A DNA stretch of 64,000 bases from Candidatus Photodesmus katoptron Akat1 (GTDB lineage: Bacteria; Pseudomonadota; Gammaproteobacteria; Enterobacterales; Vibrionaceae). The stretch covers positions 186,001 through 250,000 of the forward strand of contig NZ_AMSD01000001.1 in assembly GCF_000478685.1 (NCBI RefSeq), given 5' to 3'. Positions 11,229-22,266 of the stretch are shown here, piece after piece. The stretch's first letter is position 1, and every line of letters starts with the position of its first letter. The notes beneath the pieces are model-generated. The model was not told the origin of the DNA. It was given only the letters and a program-made list of their open reading frames with translations, and ran no database searches. Made by a program: the position numbers and the translations under genes.

Positions 11229-12911
11229 CTATTGGTGTTGAAATTTATTGTTATCAGGAGGAATATTTAAGATCTGTAGTGCACCTTGCATGATCTCTGA
11301 AAATACAGGACTAGCTACTATACCACCATAATAATGATCTCCTTGTGGTTCATTAACAATAACAACTAGTGCAACTTTTGGTTCACTAACAGGAGCCACT
11401 CCAGCAGTATAAGCAAAGTATTCATCACCATATCCTCCAGGAATCGCTTTGCGAGATGTTCCTGTTTTAGCAGCAACTCGATAACCAGGCACTGCAGCTT
11501 TTCTAGCTGTGCCTCCTGAATGAGTAACTTCTTCTAGCATTAATAAAACTTGTTTAGCAATATCACCATCAATTACTTGACGAGAATCTCGCAATTTGCT
11601 ACTCTTAATGATGTGTACTGGTTGATATTTTCCATAATTCCCTAAGGTTGCATAAGCATGTGCTAGCTGCAATGGAGTGATACTTAATCCATAACCAAAT
11701 GCTAATGTTGCAATTTCAAATTGTGTTCGGTGGAGATTTTTATGAAAAATACCCGCTGTTTCTCCAGATAAATTTAAACCGGAAACTTCTCCAAAACCAA
11801 CTGAACTATAGATATTTAATAATACTTCTAGAGGAATATTTAAAGCCAGCATTGCAATGCCAATATTACTTGATTTTTTTAATATAGTAGTGAGATCTGC
11901 TTTACCAACTTTCAATGTATCACGTACATAACTTTTACCGATCCTCATAACACCACTACCAGTATCAATTACAGTATCTTTATTAACTGCACCATTCTTC
12001 AATGCTGCTAACATTGCAAATGGTTTTACTGTTGAACCTGGTTCAAATGAATCAGTTATGACACGATTTCTCATCTTAAATGACTGAAGATCAGAACGAT
12101 TATTTGGATTATAAGAGGGAGCATTAACCATAGCTAATACTTCTCCAGTTTTTATGTCAAGCAAAACAGCTGAACCTGATGTTGCACGAAAATCTGATAC
12201 AGCTTGCTTGATAGCACGAAATGCTATTGCTTGTAAACGTTGGTCGATAGTTAACTTTAGTGGTTTCCCTTCTTCACGCTCTTCTAAAGAAATATTTTCA
12301 ATTACTCTCCCATAATGGTCTTTTCGAATGACACGTCTACCTACCTCACCAGTTAACCATTTATTATAACTGTATTCTATCCCTTCTAAACCATAACCAT
12401 CAATTCCAACGACACCAATAACATGTGCGCTAACTTCACCAGTAGGATAATATCGACGAGATTCAGATTTTAATCCAATACCTACTAGGTTAAGTTTACG
12501 AATATAATTAGCTATAACAGGAGTAACTTGACGCTGAATATAAATAAATCGACGATCATGATTTTCTTCAATTTTTTTAATTAATTCTTCTCTTCGTAAC
12601 TTTAAAACATCAGCTAGTGCATACCAACGTTTTAAATCCTCTAAAGCATTTCCTTTAAAAATTGCTATAGGATCAGCCCAAACAGCTTCAACAGGCACAC
12701 TTATAGCAAGTGGTTCACCGTTTCTATCTGAAATAATTCCACGAGCAAAATGAAGAGTTTTAGCACGAACAGAACGCATATCTCCTTGATAAATCAGCTG
12801 ATCAGGTTCTAGAATTTGTATATATCCTATTCTTCCTACTAAAATTATAAAGATCCATAAAATGCATAAGAATATTAAACGAAAACGCCAAGATATCAAT
12901 AATGATTTCAT
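11229..12911 (-). CDS. ftsI: septal peptidoglycan transpeptidase FtsI (PBP3)
   Basis: FtsI is the class B penicillin-binding protein that cross-links septal peptidoglycan with FtsW. The 560-residue product has a short cytoplasmic tail, one N-terminal membrane anchor (about residues 11-30), a pedestal domain, and a transpeptidase domain with the three active-site motifs STVK (293-296), SSN (347-349) and KTGTS (482-486). It is slightly shorter than E. coli PBP3 (588), mainly at the C-terminus. It stands between ftsL and murE. Confidence 0.96.
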   Translation of the reverse strand: MKSLLISWRFRLIFLCILWIFIILVGRIGYIQILEPDQLIYQGDMRSVRAKTLHFARGIISDRNGEPLAISVPVEAVWADPIAIFKGNALEDLKRWYALADVLKLRREELIKKIEENHDRRFIYIQRQVTPVIANYIRKLNLVGIGLKSESRRYYPTGEVSAHVIGVVGIDGYGLEGIEYSYNKWLTGEVGRRVIRKDHYGRVIENISLEEREEGKPLKLTIDQRLQAIAFRAIKQAVSDFRATSGSAVLLDIKTGEVLAMVNAPSYNPNNRSDLQSFKMRNRVITDSFEPGSTVKPFAMLAALKNGAVNKDTVIDTGSGVMRIGKSYVRDTLKVGKADLTTILKKSSNIGIAMLALNIPLEVLLNIYSSVGFGEVSGLNLSGETAGIFHKNLHRTQFEIATLAFGYGLSITPLQLAHAYATLGNYGKYQPVHIIKSSKLRDSRQVIDGDIAKQVLLMLEEVTHSGGTARKAAVPGYRVAAKTGTSRKAIPGGYGDEYFAYTAGVAPVSEPKVALVVIVNEPQGDHYYGGIVASPVFSEIMQGALQILNIPPDNNKFQHQ

Positions 12912-12951
12912 TTCTTTCAGCTACTTTTGAATAAAGTTACCTTTAACTTTA

Positions 12952-13266
12952 TTATAAAGTGATTACTATTTCTTTCCCTGTGCTAGGACGTTTCATTCCT
13001 AACTCTTTTTTTGCTATATCATAGATGCGACTATGATCAGATAAAGCCGTTTCCTCCAAAAGTAAATTTCTCCATTCATTACTTAATTTATCTCGTTCAA
13101 GCAGTATTTGATTTTTCTCAGAGATTTCCTGTCTAGAATAATGAGTAATATAAACTACTCCAATTGCATTCAAAAGAACCAATGATAATAAAAATACTGA
13201 AGTACGCCCAGCTGTAAATAAATCCTGGAGAATGATTTTAGTTAAATTTTGTTTTAATTTACTCAT
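12952..13266 (-). CDS. ftsL: cell division protein FtsL
   Basis: FtsL is a small bitopic protein that forms a coiled coil with FtsB and links FtsQ to FtsWI. Starting at the ATG at 13266, the product is 104 residues: a short basic cytoplasmic tail (MSKLKQNLTKII), one membrane helix (LLSLVLLNAIGVVYITHYS) and a periplasmic coiled coil rich in charged residues. An upstream in-frame start would add 12 residues overlapping rsmH; the later ATG, 4 bp after the rsmH stop, matches the family N-terminus better. Sequence is weakly conserved in this family, so position between rsmH and ftsI is part of the evidence. Confidence 0.9.
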   Translation of the reverse strand: MSKLKQNLTKIILQDLFTAGRTSVFLLSLVLLNAIGVVYITHYSRQEISEKNQILLERDKLSNEWRNLLLEETALSDHSRIYDIAKKELGMKRPSTGKEIVITL

Positions 13267-13270
13267 ATAT

Positions 13271-14212
13271 TTACAACCGTTCAGCGATTCGTAATATAGC
13301 ACTGCGAGAACGAATATTTACCATAACTTCATGCTGAGATGCCTTGATAGGTTTGCCAATTATCTTAAGATTTAAATTACTTAATTTTTTAATTTGATTA
13401 TCAGTTAGTGGAAGCTGATTAGGTATCCTATCAAAATCACTTTTTTTACGCATAAAATGCTTAACTATACGATCCTCTAAAGAATGAAAACTAATAACTA
13501 GCAACCGTCCTTTAGGAGCTAAAATATCTATAGACTGATTAAGTACAGAATCGATTTCTTCAAGTTCGTTATTAATATATATCCGAAATGCTTGAAATAC
13601 ACGAGTTGCAGGATGCTTTTTAAAATTTTTAGCTACTCCAGAAATAAGCTGAGCTAACTGACTAGTACGGGTTAAAGGTTCTTTCTTTACATCATTTCGG
13701 TATCTAATAATTGCCTTTGCAATACGGCAAGCATATCTTTCTTCACCAAATTTTCGAATTACCCATATAATATCATTCAAATTAGCTTTCAATAACCACT
13801 CAGAAACTGGGGTACCTGATGTCTGGTCCATACGCATGTCTAAAGGACCATCTCTCATAAAACTAAAACCACGCTCTGAATTATCAAGTTGTGGTGATGA
13901 AACCCCAAGATCTAATAAAATGCCATCTACTTGTTTAAGAATATTATAATAACCAGCATAGTTTAACATCTCTGAAAATGGACTATGAATCATTGTAAAA
14001 CGAGGGTCATCAATTTTTTCCCCTTCTAGTACTGCTTCATAATCACGATCAATACTGTACAATCTCCCATGCTTTCCTAATCGGGAAAGAATAGCACGGC
14101 TATGTCCACCACGACCGAATGTAGCATCAATATAGATACCATTAGATTTAATAGCTAATCCATTTATAGATTCATTAAGTAGTACAGAAGTATGTGAAAA
14201 AAAATCAGGCAT
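13271..14212 (-). CDS. rsmH: 16S rRNA m4C1402 methyltransferase
   Basis: RsmH methylates N4 of C1402 in 16S rRNA near the decoding site, using SAM. The 313-residue product has HTSVLLNESINGL at the N-terminus, the SAM-binding DATFGRGGHS, LLDLGVSSPQLD, ERGFSFMRDGPLDMRMD, and the C-terminal VISFHSLEDRIVK. I place the start at ATG 14212, which has AAGGATG just upstream and gives the normal N-terminus; the longer open frame to 14350 runs through the rnpB terminator and 3' end and is not family sequence. mraZ, usually upstream of rsmH, is absent, so rsmH is directly downstream of rnpB and begins the dcw cluster. Confidence 0.95.
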   Translation of the reverse strand: MPDFFSHTSVLLNESINGLAIKSNGIYIDATFGRGGHSRAILSRLGKHGRLYSIDRDYEAVLEGEKIDDPRFTMIHSPFSEMLNYAGYYNILKQVDGILLDLGVSSPQLDNSERGFSFMRDGPLDMRMDQTSGTPVSEWLLKANLNDIIWVIRKFGEERYACRIAKAIIRYRNDVKKEPLTRTSQLAQLISGVAKNFKKHPATRVFQAFRIYINNELEEIDSVLNQSIDILAPKGRLLVISFHSLEDRIVKHFMRKKSDFDRIPNQLPLTDNQIKKLSNLNLKIIGKPIKASQHEVMVNIRSRSAILRIAERL

Positions 14213-14253
14213 ATCATCCTTCAAGATCAAACTGAAAAGCATACATAAAATTG

Positions 14254-14285
14254 AAAAACCCACCATAACATAGGTTATGATGGGT
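14254..14285 (-). terminator. intrinsic terminator after rnpB
   Basis: On the minus strand, a 12-bp stem (ACCCATCATAAC paired with GTTATGGTGGGT, one G-U pair) with a 4-nt loop is followed by TTTTTC. It lies just past the 3' end of rnpB and 41 bp before the rsmH start, so it should end rnpB transcription; rsmH may depend on read-through or on a promoter in these few bases. Confidence 0.85.
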
Positions 14286-14292
14286 GATATAG

Positions 14293-14701
14293 ACAGAGTT
14301 AGAATATATAAGCCGGGTTCTGTTCCATATTCATGGAGGTAGTCATTCATCTAGGCCAGTGATCACTCAAAGGCTCAAGCGACCTACCCACTTCTCATAC
14401 GCGAGCAACGCAATGCGGAAGTCTATTTGGTCTTGCTCCAGGTGGAAGTTTACCTAGCTACGAACTGTTACCAGTCGCACGGTACGCTCTTACCGTACCC
14501 TTTCACTCTTACCTGTACATATATCCTATAAATCTATAGGAATATAGCCATCGGCGATCTTCTTTCTGCTGCACTTGTCATAAGCTCCTGCTTTCCAGAG
14601 ATTATCTGGCACCCTGCTCTATGGAGCCCGGACTTTCCTCTCCTTTAGCAATCCCTTGATAATTGAGATGATAAAGCAGCGACTACCAAATTCTAACCCC
14701 G
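14293..14701 (-). ncRNA. rnpB: RNase P RNA (type A)
   Basis: The catalytic RNA of RNase P, which with the RnpA protein trims the 5' leaders of tRNA precursors. Read on the minus strand it contains the highly conserved blocks GAGGAAAGTCCGGGCTCC, AGGGTGCCAG, GCCGATGG, AGAGTGAAAGGGTACGGTAA, ACTGGTAACAG, GGAGCAAGACCAAATAG and the 3' ACAGAACCCGGCTTAT. The P1 helix can be seen: GTTAGAAT at 14690-14697 pairs with ATTCTAAC at 14298-14305. Exact ends are estimated from P1 and the promoter. About 400 nt, normal for type A. Confidence 0.95.
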
Positions 14702-14709
14702 AGTCGGGA

Positions 14710-14738
14710 ATTATATAGATAAGAATTTCAAATGTCTA
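14710..14738 (-). promoter_or_regulatory. sigma70 promoter of rnpB
   Basis: On the minus strand a -35 like TAGACA (14733-14738) and a perfect -10 TATAAT (14710-14715) are separated by 17 bp. Predicted transcription starts about 14701-14704, at the rnpB 5' end inferred from helix P1. The bases right after the -10 are unusually GC-rich for this genome (CCCGACTCGGGG), the kind of discriminator seen at stable-RNA promoters under growth-rate control. Confidence 0.75.
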
Positions 14739-14772
14739 CTTTAATCTATAAAGTAGCATATTATTTTATTGT

Positions 14773-16218
14773 TTAATCGGTACCCCCTACAGTTAGAAAA
14801 TCTAACTTTAATGTTGGTTGCCCAACACCAACCGGTACATTTTGTCCATCTTTACCACAAACCCCTACACCACAATCTATATTAAGATCATTTCCTATCA
14901 TAGAAACTTGCTGCATAACTTCAATGCCAGAACCAATTAAACTTGCATCTTTTACTGGAGAGGTAATTTTACCTTCCTCAATTAAGTACGCTTCAGAGGT
15001 AGAAAAAACAAACTTACCAGAAGTGATATCAACCTGACCACCAGAAAAATTAGGAGCATAAAGACCTTTATGAACTGTAGAAATAATTTCTTCTGGTGTA
15101 TGTTTTCCAGGAAGCATATAGGTATTAGTCATACGTGGAATAGGCAAATGTGCATAAGATTCACGTCGACCATTACCAGTTGAACTCATGCCCATTAAAT
15201 GTGCATTGTGCTTATCTTGCATGTAGTTTTTTAAAATACCATTCTCAATTAACACACTGTATTGACCACTAGTTCCTTCATCATCAATATTTAAGGAACC
15301 ACGTCTCCCTTTTAAAGTAGCATCATCAACAATTGTACAAAGATTTGATGTTACTTGCTGACCGATTTTCCCAGAGAATACAGAAGAACCTTTTCGATTA
15401 AAATCTCCTTCAAGACCATGCCCTATTGCTTCATGTAATAAAACTCCAGGCCAACCAGAACCTAAAACAACAGGCATTAAACCAGCAGGTGCTGAAATAG
15501 CTTCTAAATTAATAAGAGCTTGATGAATCGCCTCATCAGCAAATCGATATGCTGTTTTATAACCTATATTTTTATCTAAAAAAAAGTCATAACCTAAACG
15601 GCCACCACCACCTGAAGTTCCTCGTTCACGTCGATTCCCCTTTTTTACTAAAACACTAATTGAAAGACGAACTAACGGACGAATATCACCTGCATAAGTT
15701 TCATCAGTAGCAAAAACCAATATCTGATCGTACATAGCATTTAAACTGATTGATACTTCTTCAATTAATGATTCTTTAGAGCGAATATAGTAGTCTAACT
15801 GTTTAAGAAATTCTATTTTTTGCTTATTTCCCCACGTATTTAATGGATTCAAAGCAAAATAATAATCTTGATTTTCATTACGCTTTAATGACTGCACTTT
15901 ACCATTTCCCCCTTTTTGAGCAATGCTTCGTGCAGCAAAAGCATTGCTCTTTAATCCATCAAGATTGATTTGATTGGAATAAGCAAAACCTGTTTTTTCT
16001 CCTACTATTGCTCGTACACCAACACCACAATCAATATTAAAAGAACCTTCTTTAATAATACTATCTTCTAAAATCAACGACTCTTGGGAATTTAACTGAA
16101 AATAAATATCAGCATAATCAATCTGACGAGTAGCGATACTTGACAGAGTACTAAAAATATCTTCTTCTGTTAAATCCGCTGGTTTTAATAACATATCCTT
16201 TATATGATTTATAGTCAT
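14773..16218 (-). CDS. tldD: metalloprotease subunit TldD
   Basis: TldD forms a heterodimeric zinc protease with TldE/PmbA that degrades unfolded peptides and helps process microcin and CcdA in E. coli. The 481-residue product equals E. coli TldD. It has the HEAIGH zinc motif (H262 and H266 in this numbering), GEGHGLEGD-like surroundings, [23 protein letters not shown] and [10 protein letters not shown] near the end. I chose ATG 16218, with AGGA 5-6 nt upstream; a longer frame would start at TTG 16245 without a better ribosome site. It is the last gene of the mre-rng-yhdP-tldD run. The partner gene pmbA is not in the window. Confidence 0.95.
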   Translation of the reverse strand: MTINHIKDMLLKPADLTEEDIFSTLSSIATRQIDYADIYFQLNSQESLILEDSIIKEGSFNIDCGVGVRAIVGEKTGFAYSNQINLDGLKSNAFAARSIAQKGGNGKVQSLKRNENQDYYFALNPLNTWGNKQKIEFLKQLDYYIRSKESLIEEVSISLNAMYDQILVFATDETYAGDIRPLVRLSISVLVKKGNRRERGTSGGGGRLGYDFFLDKNIGYKTAYRFADEAIHQALINLEAISAPAGLMPVVLGSGWPGVLLHEAIGHGLEGDFNRKGSSVFSGKIGQQVTSNLCTIVDDATLKGRRGSLNIDDEGTSGQYSVLIENGILKNYMQDKHNAHLMGMSSTGNGRRESYAHLPIPRMTNTYMLPGKHTPEEIISTVHKGLYAPNFSGGQVDITSGKFVFSTSEAYLIEEGKITSPVKDASLIGSGIEVMQQVSMIGNDLNIDCGVGVCGKDGQNVPVGVGQPTLKLDFLTVGGTD

Positions 16219-16252
16219 TGTCCTGCTCTCAATTTTATTACTCAATTGATTT

Positions 16253-19200
16253 TTAATAATTGTATTTTGACTTAATTTTAGTATGAGTAAGTTTTTTTAC
16301 TTCTAGGTCACCCAATGGTCCTTTTATTGAATAGTTAACTTGAGTTAATGCATCTAGTACAGGAGTTATTGCTGCTGTAATAGCAAAAACATATATTGTA
16401 GTGTGATATGACATAATCAAAGCACTTAAAAATGGTACTCCAGAAATGATATCAGGCACAAAATTTATTTCTGCATCAAGAACTTGTCTAATCAAGTCAG
16501 CTGAGCCATTAATAGTGATTTTCCCAGAAATTCCATTTATTATGGTATCATTAGTAACAAAAATTCCTTTTTTAATTTCACCAGTCCCTTTAATAGAATT
16601 AAAAGATATTCCTTTAGAAAAAAAATCCGAAAAATCTAACTTTATCTTGCGAATAATTGAGTCTAAATTAAATACTCCTAATAAACGCACACGTGAAGAG
16701 TTACTTACCTTTAAAAGGATACCTTTTCCTAATGCGCTGTTTACTTTCCCTTCAAGACTATCTAATTTTACTGACCAAGGAGAACCATCCCATCTTAGCA
16801 AGCTAGATAATTGAAGTGGGGCTTCCTGAATACGTGAAGTAATACCAAAACGCTCCATTAACTCGCTGTTATTTTTACTAGTCATTACCAAACTAAGATC
16901 AACATGACTACGAGTATTATCTAATGTCCAAGCACCGTTAATATGTATTTCGTTTCCATCGCTAATAAAAGAAATTTTTTTAAATTTTAACTTTTCTCTA
17001 TCTCGCTTTATATTAATATTAACTTTTCCTACTTTATAACCTTGTAGCCAAAAATCAGTAATAGTGAGTGTTAAATTTGGCATTACTTTATGAAAAATAC
17101 GGTTAAATGATTTAGTGGAATAAGAATCTGGTTTTTTTTCAATTGACCAAAGATTATTTTTGATAGTCTTACTAAACTTAGGGGAATATAAGTATAGTCT
17201 TTCTAATGAAATAGATAATTTAGATAACTCAATATAATTAGCTTTACCTTGAAATTCTTGACTAATAAAATCAAAATACCAATCTAAATTTTTACGATGA
17301 ATAAAAAAATTAACATCATTCCATTGAATATTAGCTAAAGTTAATTCTGATGCATTTATCCTAATTTTTTCTGGAATTGGAATAATTAACTTATTAGGTT
17401 TTTTGAAAAAAGGTTCTTGATTAAAATATGCATAATAGAAAGCAATCCATTCATCTAAGTTAAATTGATTAGTCTGAATTTGAGCATAATGTCCATCCAC
17501 TATAGGAATATCAATAACCTCACAAGCATCAGAACTAATAACAAAGTTACTTTTTCTAAATAATAATTTCTCAGAAATAATATCAACTTCAGCTTGATAC
17601 CGAACTTTTGGTAGTCCAAACTCTGCATTAAAGGATTTATGATCACCAATAATTTGTAAATAAAACTTTCCCTCTTGTTTAAAATCCTTATGAAATGGAT
17701 ATGGATATTCACTTTTAATCATTTTTAAATCAGCGAAACCATCAATTTTATACATAAAGCCAAATTCATTTAATTGAACGTTTACATCCATTTTCCATTG
17801 AGTATAGCCAGATAAAAATCTTGTCCAATGTTTACCAACATAGGGAGATAAAAATTTAATATCATTATTTCCTAACAGATCAATTTCAAGTTCATAACCT
17901 GAATCAATATTTTTTACAACTAAATCTAATTCTACTGGTTGACTAAATAATTTTGTAGTAATTCCCTTAGCTTTAACAAGACCATTATTAAATTCAATTT
18001 GACCATAAACTGATTCTAATGCTAAAGACAAAGAATCTATTTTAACATTGTTATTATTAAGATCTACATAACCTATTGTTTTTAATTCACTATCCATATT
18101 TAAAGGGATATTGATTTGAACATTACAATGTACTTCTCCAGTCAAATGAATAGCACTTAATAACGTACCAACTGAATCAATCAATGGAGAAACAAGTATA
18201 TAATCTCGAAAAGCATCGCCTTCCGCTACTACACTAACTTTCATCTCAATATAACTAGTTACACCTAGAAAAGGAATATGACCAGTAATACGATTAACTT
18301 TTACATCTAATGAATTAGCTTCATAAGATTCAAAATACATAGAATCATTTTCAAATAACAAATTTACTTGCATATTTGTCAATGGGGGCCAATCAGTATC
18401 AAAAGCAAACTGAGCTTTTTTAAGTCCAATCCAAGCTTGAAATATGCCATTATTTTTACTGTATGGAAAACCAGCTAATTTCCCATACCAAAGCAATTTA
18501 GCAGCATTTGCTTCACCTGCCTGAATAGAACTAGAAAGATAATTAGTTAAATTTTCTCCCAATAATGCCTTTGGTAAATAACGCCAAGTTTGGCTTGCAT
18601 TATATAAATTAGCTTCCGCATAAAAAGATAGGAACGGACTTTGATTCTCTGGAAAATCTAAATGAAATGTACCTAATACTTGCAAATCAGGTGTGATTAC
18701 TATGATATTATCAGACCATAAAGACCAACTATTTGCATTATTCTGCCAAATAAGATCAATTTTGCTTTCTTGAATATTTAATGCTGCTTGAAGAAGTTTA
18801 TCATAAGGCAGTATTTCATCAATTAGTGTAATTGATATTTTTGCTTGTTGAATATTTCCAAATACTGAACCAGAAACATGATGAATCTCTGGAAAAAAAT
18901 TCCACTGTTCCATTGAAACATTAGAAAATCCAGCAGAATAATGCAAGGAATCCCATGTTTTTTCCATAGAAACTCTTACATCTTTTAATAATCCTTTTAA
19001 TCTAATCTGATTAAAAAATTGAATATTCTTATAAAAATTAGGTGCTAATTTCATAACAGAAAAAAACGTTTCCATATCAATTTGAACAATGTTAAAAAAC
19101 CATTTTTCAGGTTGCCAATTTAATACCATATCAAGTTTTGGCCAAGTAATGTCATTTATTTGAACATTAACTAAATGGATATTTGTTATCCAATTATTCT

Positions 19201-20125
19201 GAAATGAAGATAATCTAAATCTGCCTGATTCTAGTAATAAAGAGTGTTTTGATTGGTCTTTCCAAATTAATTTTGATGGTTTTAGTTTTACATAAACATC
19301 TATAGTTTGATTATGAGAAATACTTAACCAACTATTAAAGCTAACTTCTCCTTTGTCAATTTCACTTGTAAAATATGAATTTAACCATGGAGTGACTGCA
19401 ATATTATCAGCAGAGATGTATAACTCTCCAGAAAGATCATTAAATGAATTATTATCAATAAAATGACCTCTTATAAAAAGTGAATTTGAAGTGCTATCAT
19501 CAATACTAATTAACCCTTCTACTCGATGGTCTTTTTTGTTACTTTGCCAGCGAAACTTTTCGATGTTAATATGGTTACTTTGACCATTTCTTGAATTGTA
19601 ATGAATACTGGAGTTTAGAAAAGAGAAATTATTTAACTGTCTCAGGAGAAGACTATCAAAATTAGCAATAATAGTTCTAAGAAAGTCTAAGTTTTCCTTT
19701 TCTGAAGAAAAGTGTAAACCTATTTCTTTTATAAAATGGAATGGATTAATGCTTTTGAAATCCAATTGAAATTCATTGATAGTAAGGTTAGAAATAACCG
19801 GTTGCAATTGAATAATTGACTGAATCAGATCAAGTTTAATTTCAAGTTTTTTAGCAGAAAAAAAAACATTACAACTTTCAGAAGATTTAGGATGTAATCC
19901 TTCTAGAGAAATATAAATATGACCATTACGAAAAAATCCATTCATTTCAGATACTTGAAAATTAACACAGCTTGCTTGACTAAGCCAAGTTTCAAAATCT
20001 TCTTGAAAAAATTCAATTCGAAATAAAGTAATACGTAATATGGTTATTATTATTGCTAAAAAGATAGATGATATAGCTACTAGAAATAAAAAAAAACGAG
20101 ATATCCGAATAAAATTTAGATTCAC
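16253..20125 (-). CDS. yhdP: AsmA-like envelope protein YhdP
   Basis: YhdP belongs to the TamB/AsmA-like bridge proteins implicated in phospholipid movement between inner and outer membranes. The 1290-residue product (E. coli 1266) has one N-terminal membrane helix (about residues 10-31) and then long repeating beta-strand sequence with a C-terminal AsmA-like region ([39 protein letters not shown]). The start is GTG at 20125, with GGAAG 6 nt upstream. It stands between rng and tldD as in E. coli and vibrios. It is the largest gene in the window and is uninterrupted, which in a decaying AT-rich genome argues that it is under selection. Confidence 0.92.
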   Translation of the reverse strand: MNLNFIRISRFFLFLVAISSIFLAIIITILRITLFRIEFFQEDFETWLSQASCVNFQVSEMNGFFRNGHIYISLEGLHPKSSESCNVFFSAKKLEIKLDLIQSIIQLQPVISNLTINEFQLDFKSINPFHFIKEIGLHFSSEKENLDFLRTIIANFDSLLLRQLNNFSFLNSSIHYNSRNGQSNHINIEKFRWQSNKKDHRVEGLISIDDSTSNSLFIRGHFIDNNSFNDLSGELYISADNIAVTPWLNSYFTSEIDKGEVSFNSWLSISHNQTIDVYVKLKPSKLIWKDQSKHSLLLESGRFRLSSFQNNWITNIHLVNVQINDITWPKLDMVLNWQPEKWFFNIVQIDMETFFSVMKLAPNFYKNIQFFNQIRLKGLLKDVRVSMEKTWDSLHYSAGFSNVSMEQWNFFPEIHHVSGSVFGNIQQAKISITLIDEILPYDKLLQAALNIQESKIDLIWQNNANSWSLWSDNIIVITPDLQVLGTFHLDFPENQSPFLSFYAEANLYNASQTWRYLPKALLGENLTNYLSSSIQAGEANAAKLLWYGKLAGFPYSKNNGIFQAWIGLKKAQFAFDTDWPPLTNMQVNLLFENDSMYFESYEANSLDVKVNRITGHIPFLGVTSYIEMKVSVVAEGDAFRDYILVSPLIDSVGTLLSAIHLTGEVHCNVQINIPLNMDSELKTIGYVDLNNNNVKIDSLSLALESVYGQIEFNNGLVKAKGITTKLFSQPVELDLVVKNIDSGYELEIDLLGNNDIKFLSPYVGKHWTRFLSGYTQWKMDVNVQLNEFGFMYKIDGFADLKMIKSEYPYPFHKDFKQEGKFYLQIIGDHKSFNAEFGLPKVRYQAEVDIISEKLLFRKSNFVISSDACEVIDIPIVDGHYAQIQTNQFNLDEWIAFYYAYFNQEPFFKKPNKLIIPIPEKIRINASELTLANIQWNDVNFFIHRKNLDWYFDFISQEFQGKANYIELSKLSISLERLYLYSPKFSKTIKNNLWSIEKKPDSYSTKSFNRIFHKVMPNLTLTITDFWLQGYKVGKVNINIKRDREKLKFKKISFISDGNEIHINGAWTLDNTRSHVDLSLVMTSKNNSELMERFGITSRIQEAPLQLSSLLRWDGSPWSVKLDSLEGKVNSALGKGILLKVSNSSRVRLLGVFNLDSIIRKIKLDFSDFFSKGISFNSIKGTGEIKKGIFVTNDTIINGISGKITINGSADLIRQVLDAEINFVPDIISGVPFLSALIMSYHTTIYVFAITAAITPVLDALTQVNYSIKGPLGDLEVKKLTHTKIKSKYNY

Positions 20126-20135
20126 AAAACTTCCA

Positions 20136-21605
20136 TTATATTACAACAACGTTAAAATGCTCTCGAAAATAGAGCGGTTCAATTTGAATAAATACTTGCT
20201 TTCCGATAATGGCTTGTAATTGGTATAATTCATGCGATTTATCAAATTGTAATATCCTTGCAACCTCAGGTGATGCATGTACAAAAAATTTTTCTTCTTT
20301 AACAGAATCTTTTTTACTCAAATACAAAATTTCACGAAGAATTTCAAAATATACTGTTTCAGATGTTTTTATAGTTCCCTTTCCTTTGCATGAATAGCAG
20401 CTATCACAAAGAACATTTTCAATACTCTCTCGTGTACGTTTTCGAGTTATTTCCAATAAACCAAATCGAGTAAAACTACCAACAGTTGCTTGTACGCAAT
20501 TTTTAGTTAACTCTGTTTTCAATGATGCAATTACACATTCACGATCTTTATCAGACATCATATCAATGAAATCGATAATAATAATTCCACCTAGGTTACG
20601 CAAGCGCAATTGATGTACTATCTCTTTAGTTGCCTCAATATTAATATTTAAAATTGTATCTTCAAATTTATTCATACCTACAAAAGTACCAGTGTTAATA
20701 TCGATTGTTATCATTGACTTAGTCTGCTCAATGAGTAAATAACCGCCAGATTTAAATGTAACTTTAGGTTTTAAAGAACATTGAATTTGATTTTCAATAT
20801 TATAAATATCGAATATAGGATCACTTCCTGAATAAAATTTAACTTTATTAGCAAGTTCTGGAATATAGTTCAAAGCAAACTTTTTGATTTTCTTATACTC
20901 CGAATACGAATCAACTAAGATTTTAGCAAAATTGTTAATAGTTCCAAAATCACGAAGAATGCTCTGAGTTAAGCCTAGTTCACTATAAAGCACTATACAA
21001 GTACTGCTTCTATTTTTTCTTTCTAAAACTTTCGACCAAATATTCTTTAAAAAAACGGCATCTTGAACAAGTTTAGTTTTATCAATACCTTCAGCAGCAC
21101 TTCGGATAATAAAACTGAAATTTTTATCGCAATAATTAGAAATAATTTTTTTTAAACGATTGCGTTCATACTGGTTTGAAATATTTTTGGAAATACCAAT
21201 ATTGATAGAACCAAAAACAAAAATTAAATACTTTGAAGGAATAATAATTTTGGTAGTTAAACGAACCCTTTTTATATCTAATGATTCTTTTAAAACTTGA
21301 ACAATAATATCTTGCCCTTGATGAATAATGTCAGAAATACTATTTACTTGAAATTTCTTGGTTTTCCTGTTTTTTGAATAAACAGAAATATCGGATAAAT
21401 GCAAAAATGCAGGTTTATCTAAACCTAAATTAACAAAAGCCGATTGCATACTAGGTAATACTCGAATGACTTTACCTTTATAAATATTACCAACAATCCC
21501 ATGATTAACTTTACGATCTATACGTATCTCTTGAAGGACTCTATTTTTAACTATAGCTAAACGAGTTTCACTCATAGTAACATTTAGAACCAACTCCATG
21601 CTCAT
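20136..21605 (-). CDS. rng: ribonuclease G
   Basis: RNase G is the RNase E-like endonuclease that matures the 16S rRNA 5' end and helps mRNA decay. The product from ATG 21605 is 489 residues, identical in length to E. coli RNase G, with an S1 domain at the N-terminus (GNIYKGKVIRVLPSMQSAFV, LGLDKPAFLH), the DNase I-like catalytic region IDINTGTFVGMN and IIIDFIDMM, and the zinc-link cysteines CDSC in CDSCYSCKGKG. An in-frame TTG at 21611 is a less likely start. It lacks the RNase E degradosome scaffold. maf, normally between mreD and rng, is missing. Confidence 0.94.
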   Translation of the reverse strand: MSMELVLNVTMSETRLAIVKNRVLQEIRIDRKVNHGIVGNIYKGKVIRVLPSMQSAFVNLGLDKPAFLHLSDISVYSKNRKTKKFQVNSISDIIHQGQDIIVQVLKESLDIKRVRLTTKIIIPSKYLIFVFGSINIGISKNISNQYERNRLKKIISNYCDKNFSFIIRSAAEGIDKTKLVQDAVFLKNIWSKVLERKNRSSTCIVLYSELGLTQSILRDFGTINNFAKILVDSYSEYKKIKKFALNYIPELANKVKFYSGSDPIFDIYNIENQIQCSLKPKVTFKSGGYLLIEQTKSMITIDINTGTFVGMNKFEDTILNINIEATKEIVHQLRLRNLGGIIIIDFIDMMSDKDRECVIASLKTELTKNCVQATVGSFTRFGLLEITRKRTRESIENVLCDSCYSCKGKGTIKTSETVYFEILREILYLSKKDSVKEEKFFVHASPEVARILQFDKSHELYQLQAIIGKQVFIQIEPLYFREHFNVVVI

Positions 21606-21641
21606 TAGCAAATACCTTAAAAATAAGAAGATAGCCCAAGG

Positions 21642-21681
21642 ATAAAGAAAACCAACTAGTAATTGATGATTGGAGTTGGTT
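21642..21681 (-). terminator. candidate terminator between mreD and rng
   Basis: On the minus strand AACCAACT (21674-21681) can pair with AGTTGGTT (21650-21657) across a 16-nt loop, followed by TTTCTTTATC. This could end part of mreBCD transcription before rng. The loop is long and the tail imperfect, so support is moderate. Confidence 0.45.
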
Positions 21682-21731
21682 CTCTGTACAATAGTTTTTC
21701 TCTACATTATCTAATTATTAATAATAACTAT

Positions 21732-22219
21732 TTACCTTAAACACCAATGACGACGAATTCGGCGCATCAATAGAAATACCCAAGGCCAAAGTAAACAATT
21801 AAGAAAAGCACTCAATAAAAAGAGAGGATTAAAAGTAGTATCCTGAACTACATATTCTCCAAGAAAAATAAAAACTTCTAAAACCATTGACAATAACGCT
21901 ATTAAAACTGCTTGTTGCCATAAAGCTGAATTACGTAGTATTAAAAAATTGAAAGCTATAATATAAACAACTATCGACATCATCATACCGCGTATCCCAA
22001 GAGTTGAACCCAACAACAAATCCCAAATTAAACCAAGTATTAATGCAGTGCCTACATTTACCCGATGTGGCAACGATAATACCCAATAGGAGATCACTAA
22101 AAAAATCCAAGAAGGCCTTAAAAAAACAAGATTGCCTGGCCATGGAATAGTTTGTAAAACCAATGCAATAAAAAAGAAATATTAATTACTAAATAACTCT
22201 TTACAAAATCTTTTATCAT
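21732..22219 (-). CDS. mreD: rod-shape protein MreD (one-base frameshift near the N-terminus)
   Basis: MreD is an inner-membrane partner of MreB and MreC in lateral wall growth. The main frame (from 22163) encodes TIPWPGNL, SYWVLSLPHRVNVGTALILG and WPWVFLLMRRIRRHW, clear MreD sequence, but has no ATG and a stop just upstream at 22182-22184. The expected first 20 residues are in the next frame, starting ATG 22219 (MIKDFVKSYLVINISF). The frames meet in a run of six A on the plus strand (22170-22175). Adding one base gives ISFFIALVLQTIPW and a 162-residue protein, exactly the E. coli length. So the gene is either slipped during transcription, inactivated, started internally, or misread in sequencing. 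Confidence 0.85.
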
Positions 22220-22266
22220 AGTTAAAAATATCTCGTTTTTCTAAAAATCCAATCTTATCGAGATCC

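Noticed and set aside
14213..14350. N-terminal extension of the rsmH open frame by 46 codons
   Set aside because: It translates the rnpB terminator and 3' end, has no family similarity, and ATG 14212 has a good ribosome site.
16446..16814. 122-codon plus-strand open frame opposite yhdP
   Set aside because: Antisense shadow within a conserved gene; no recognisable protein features.
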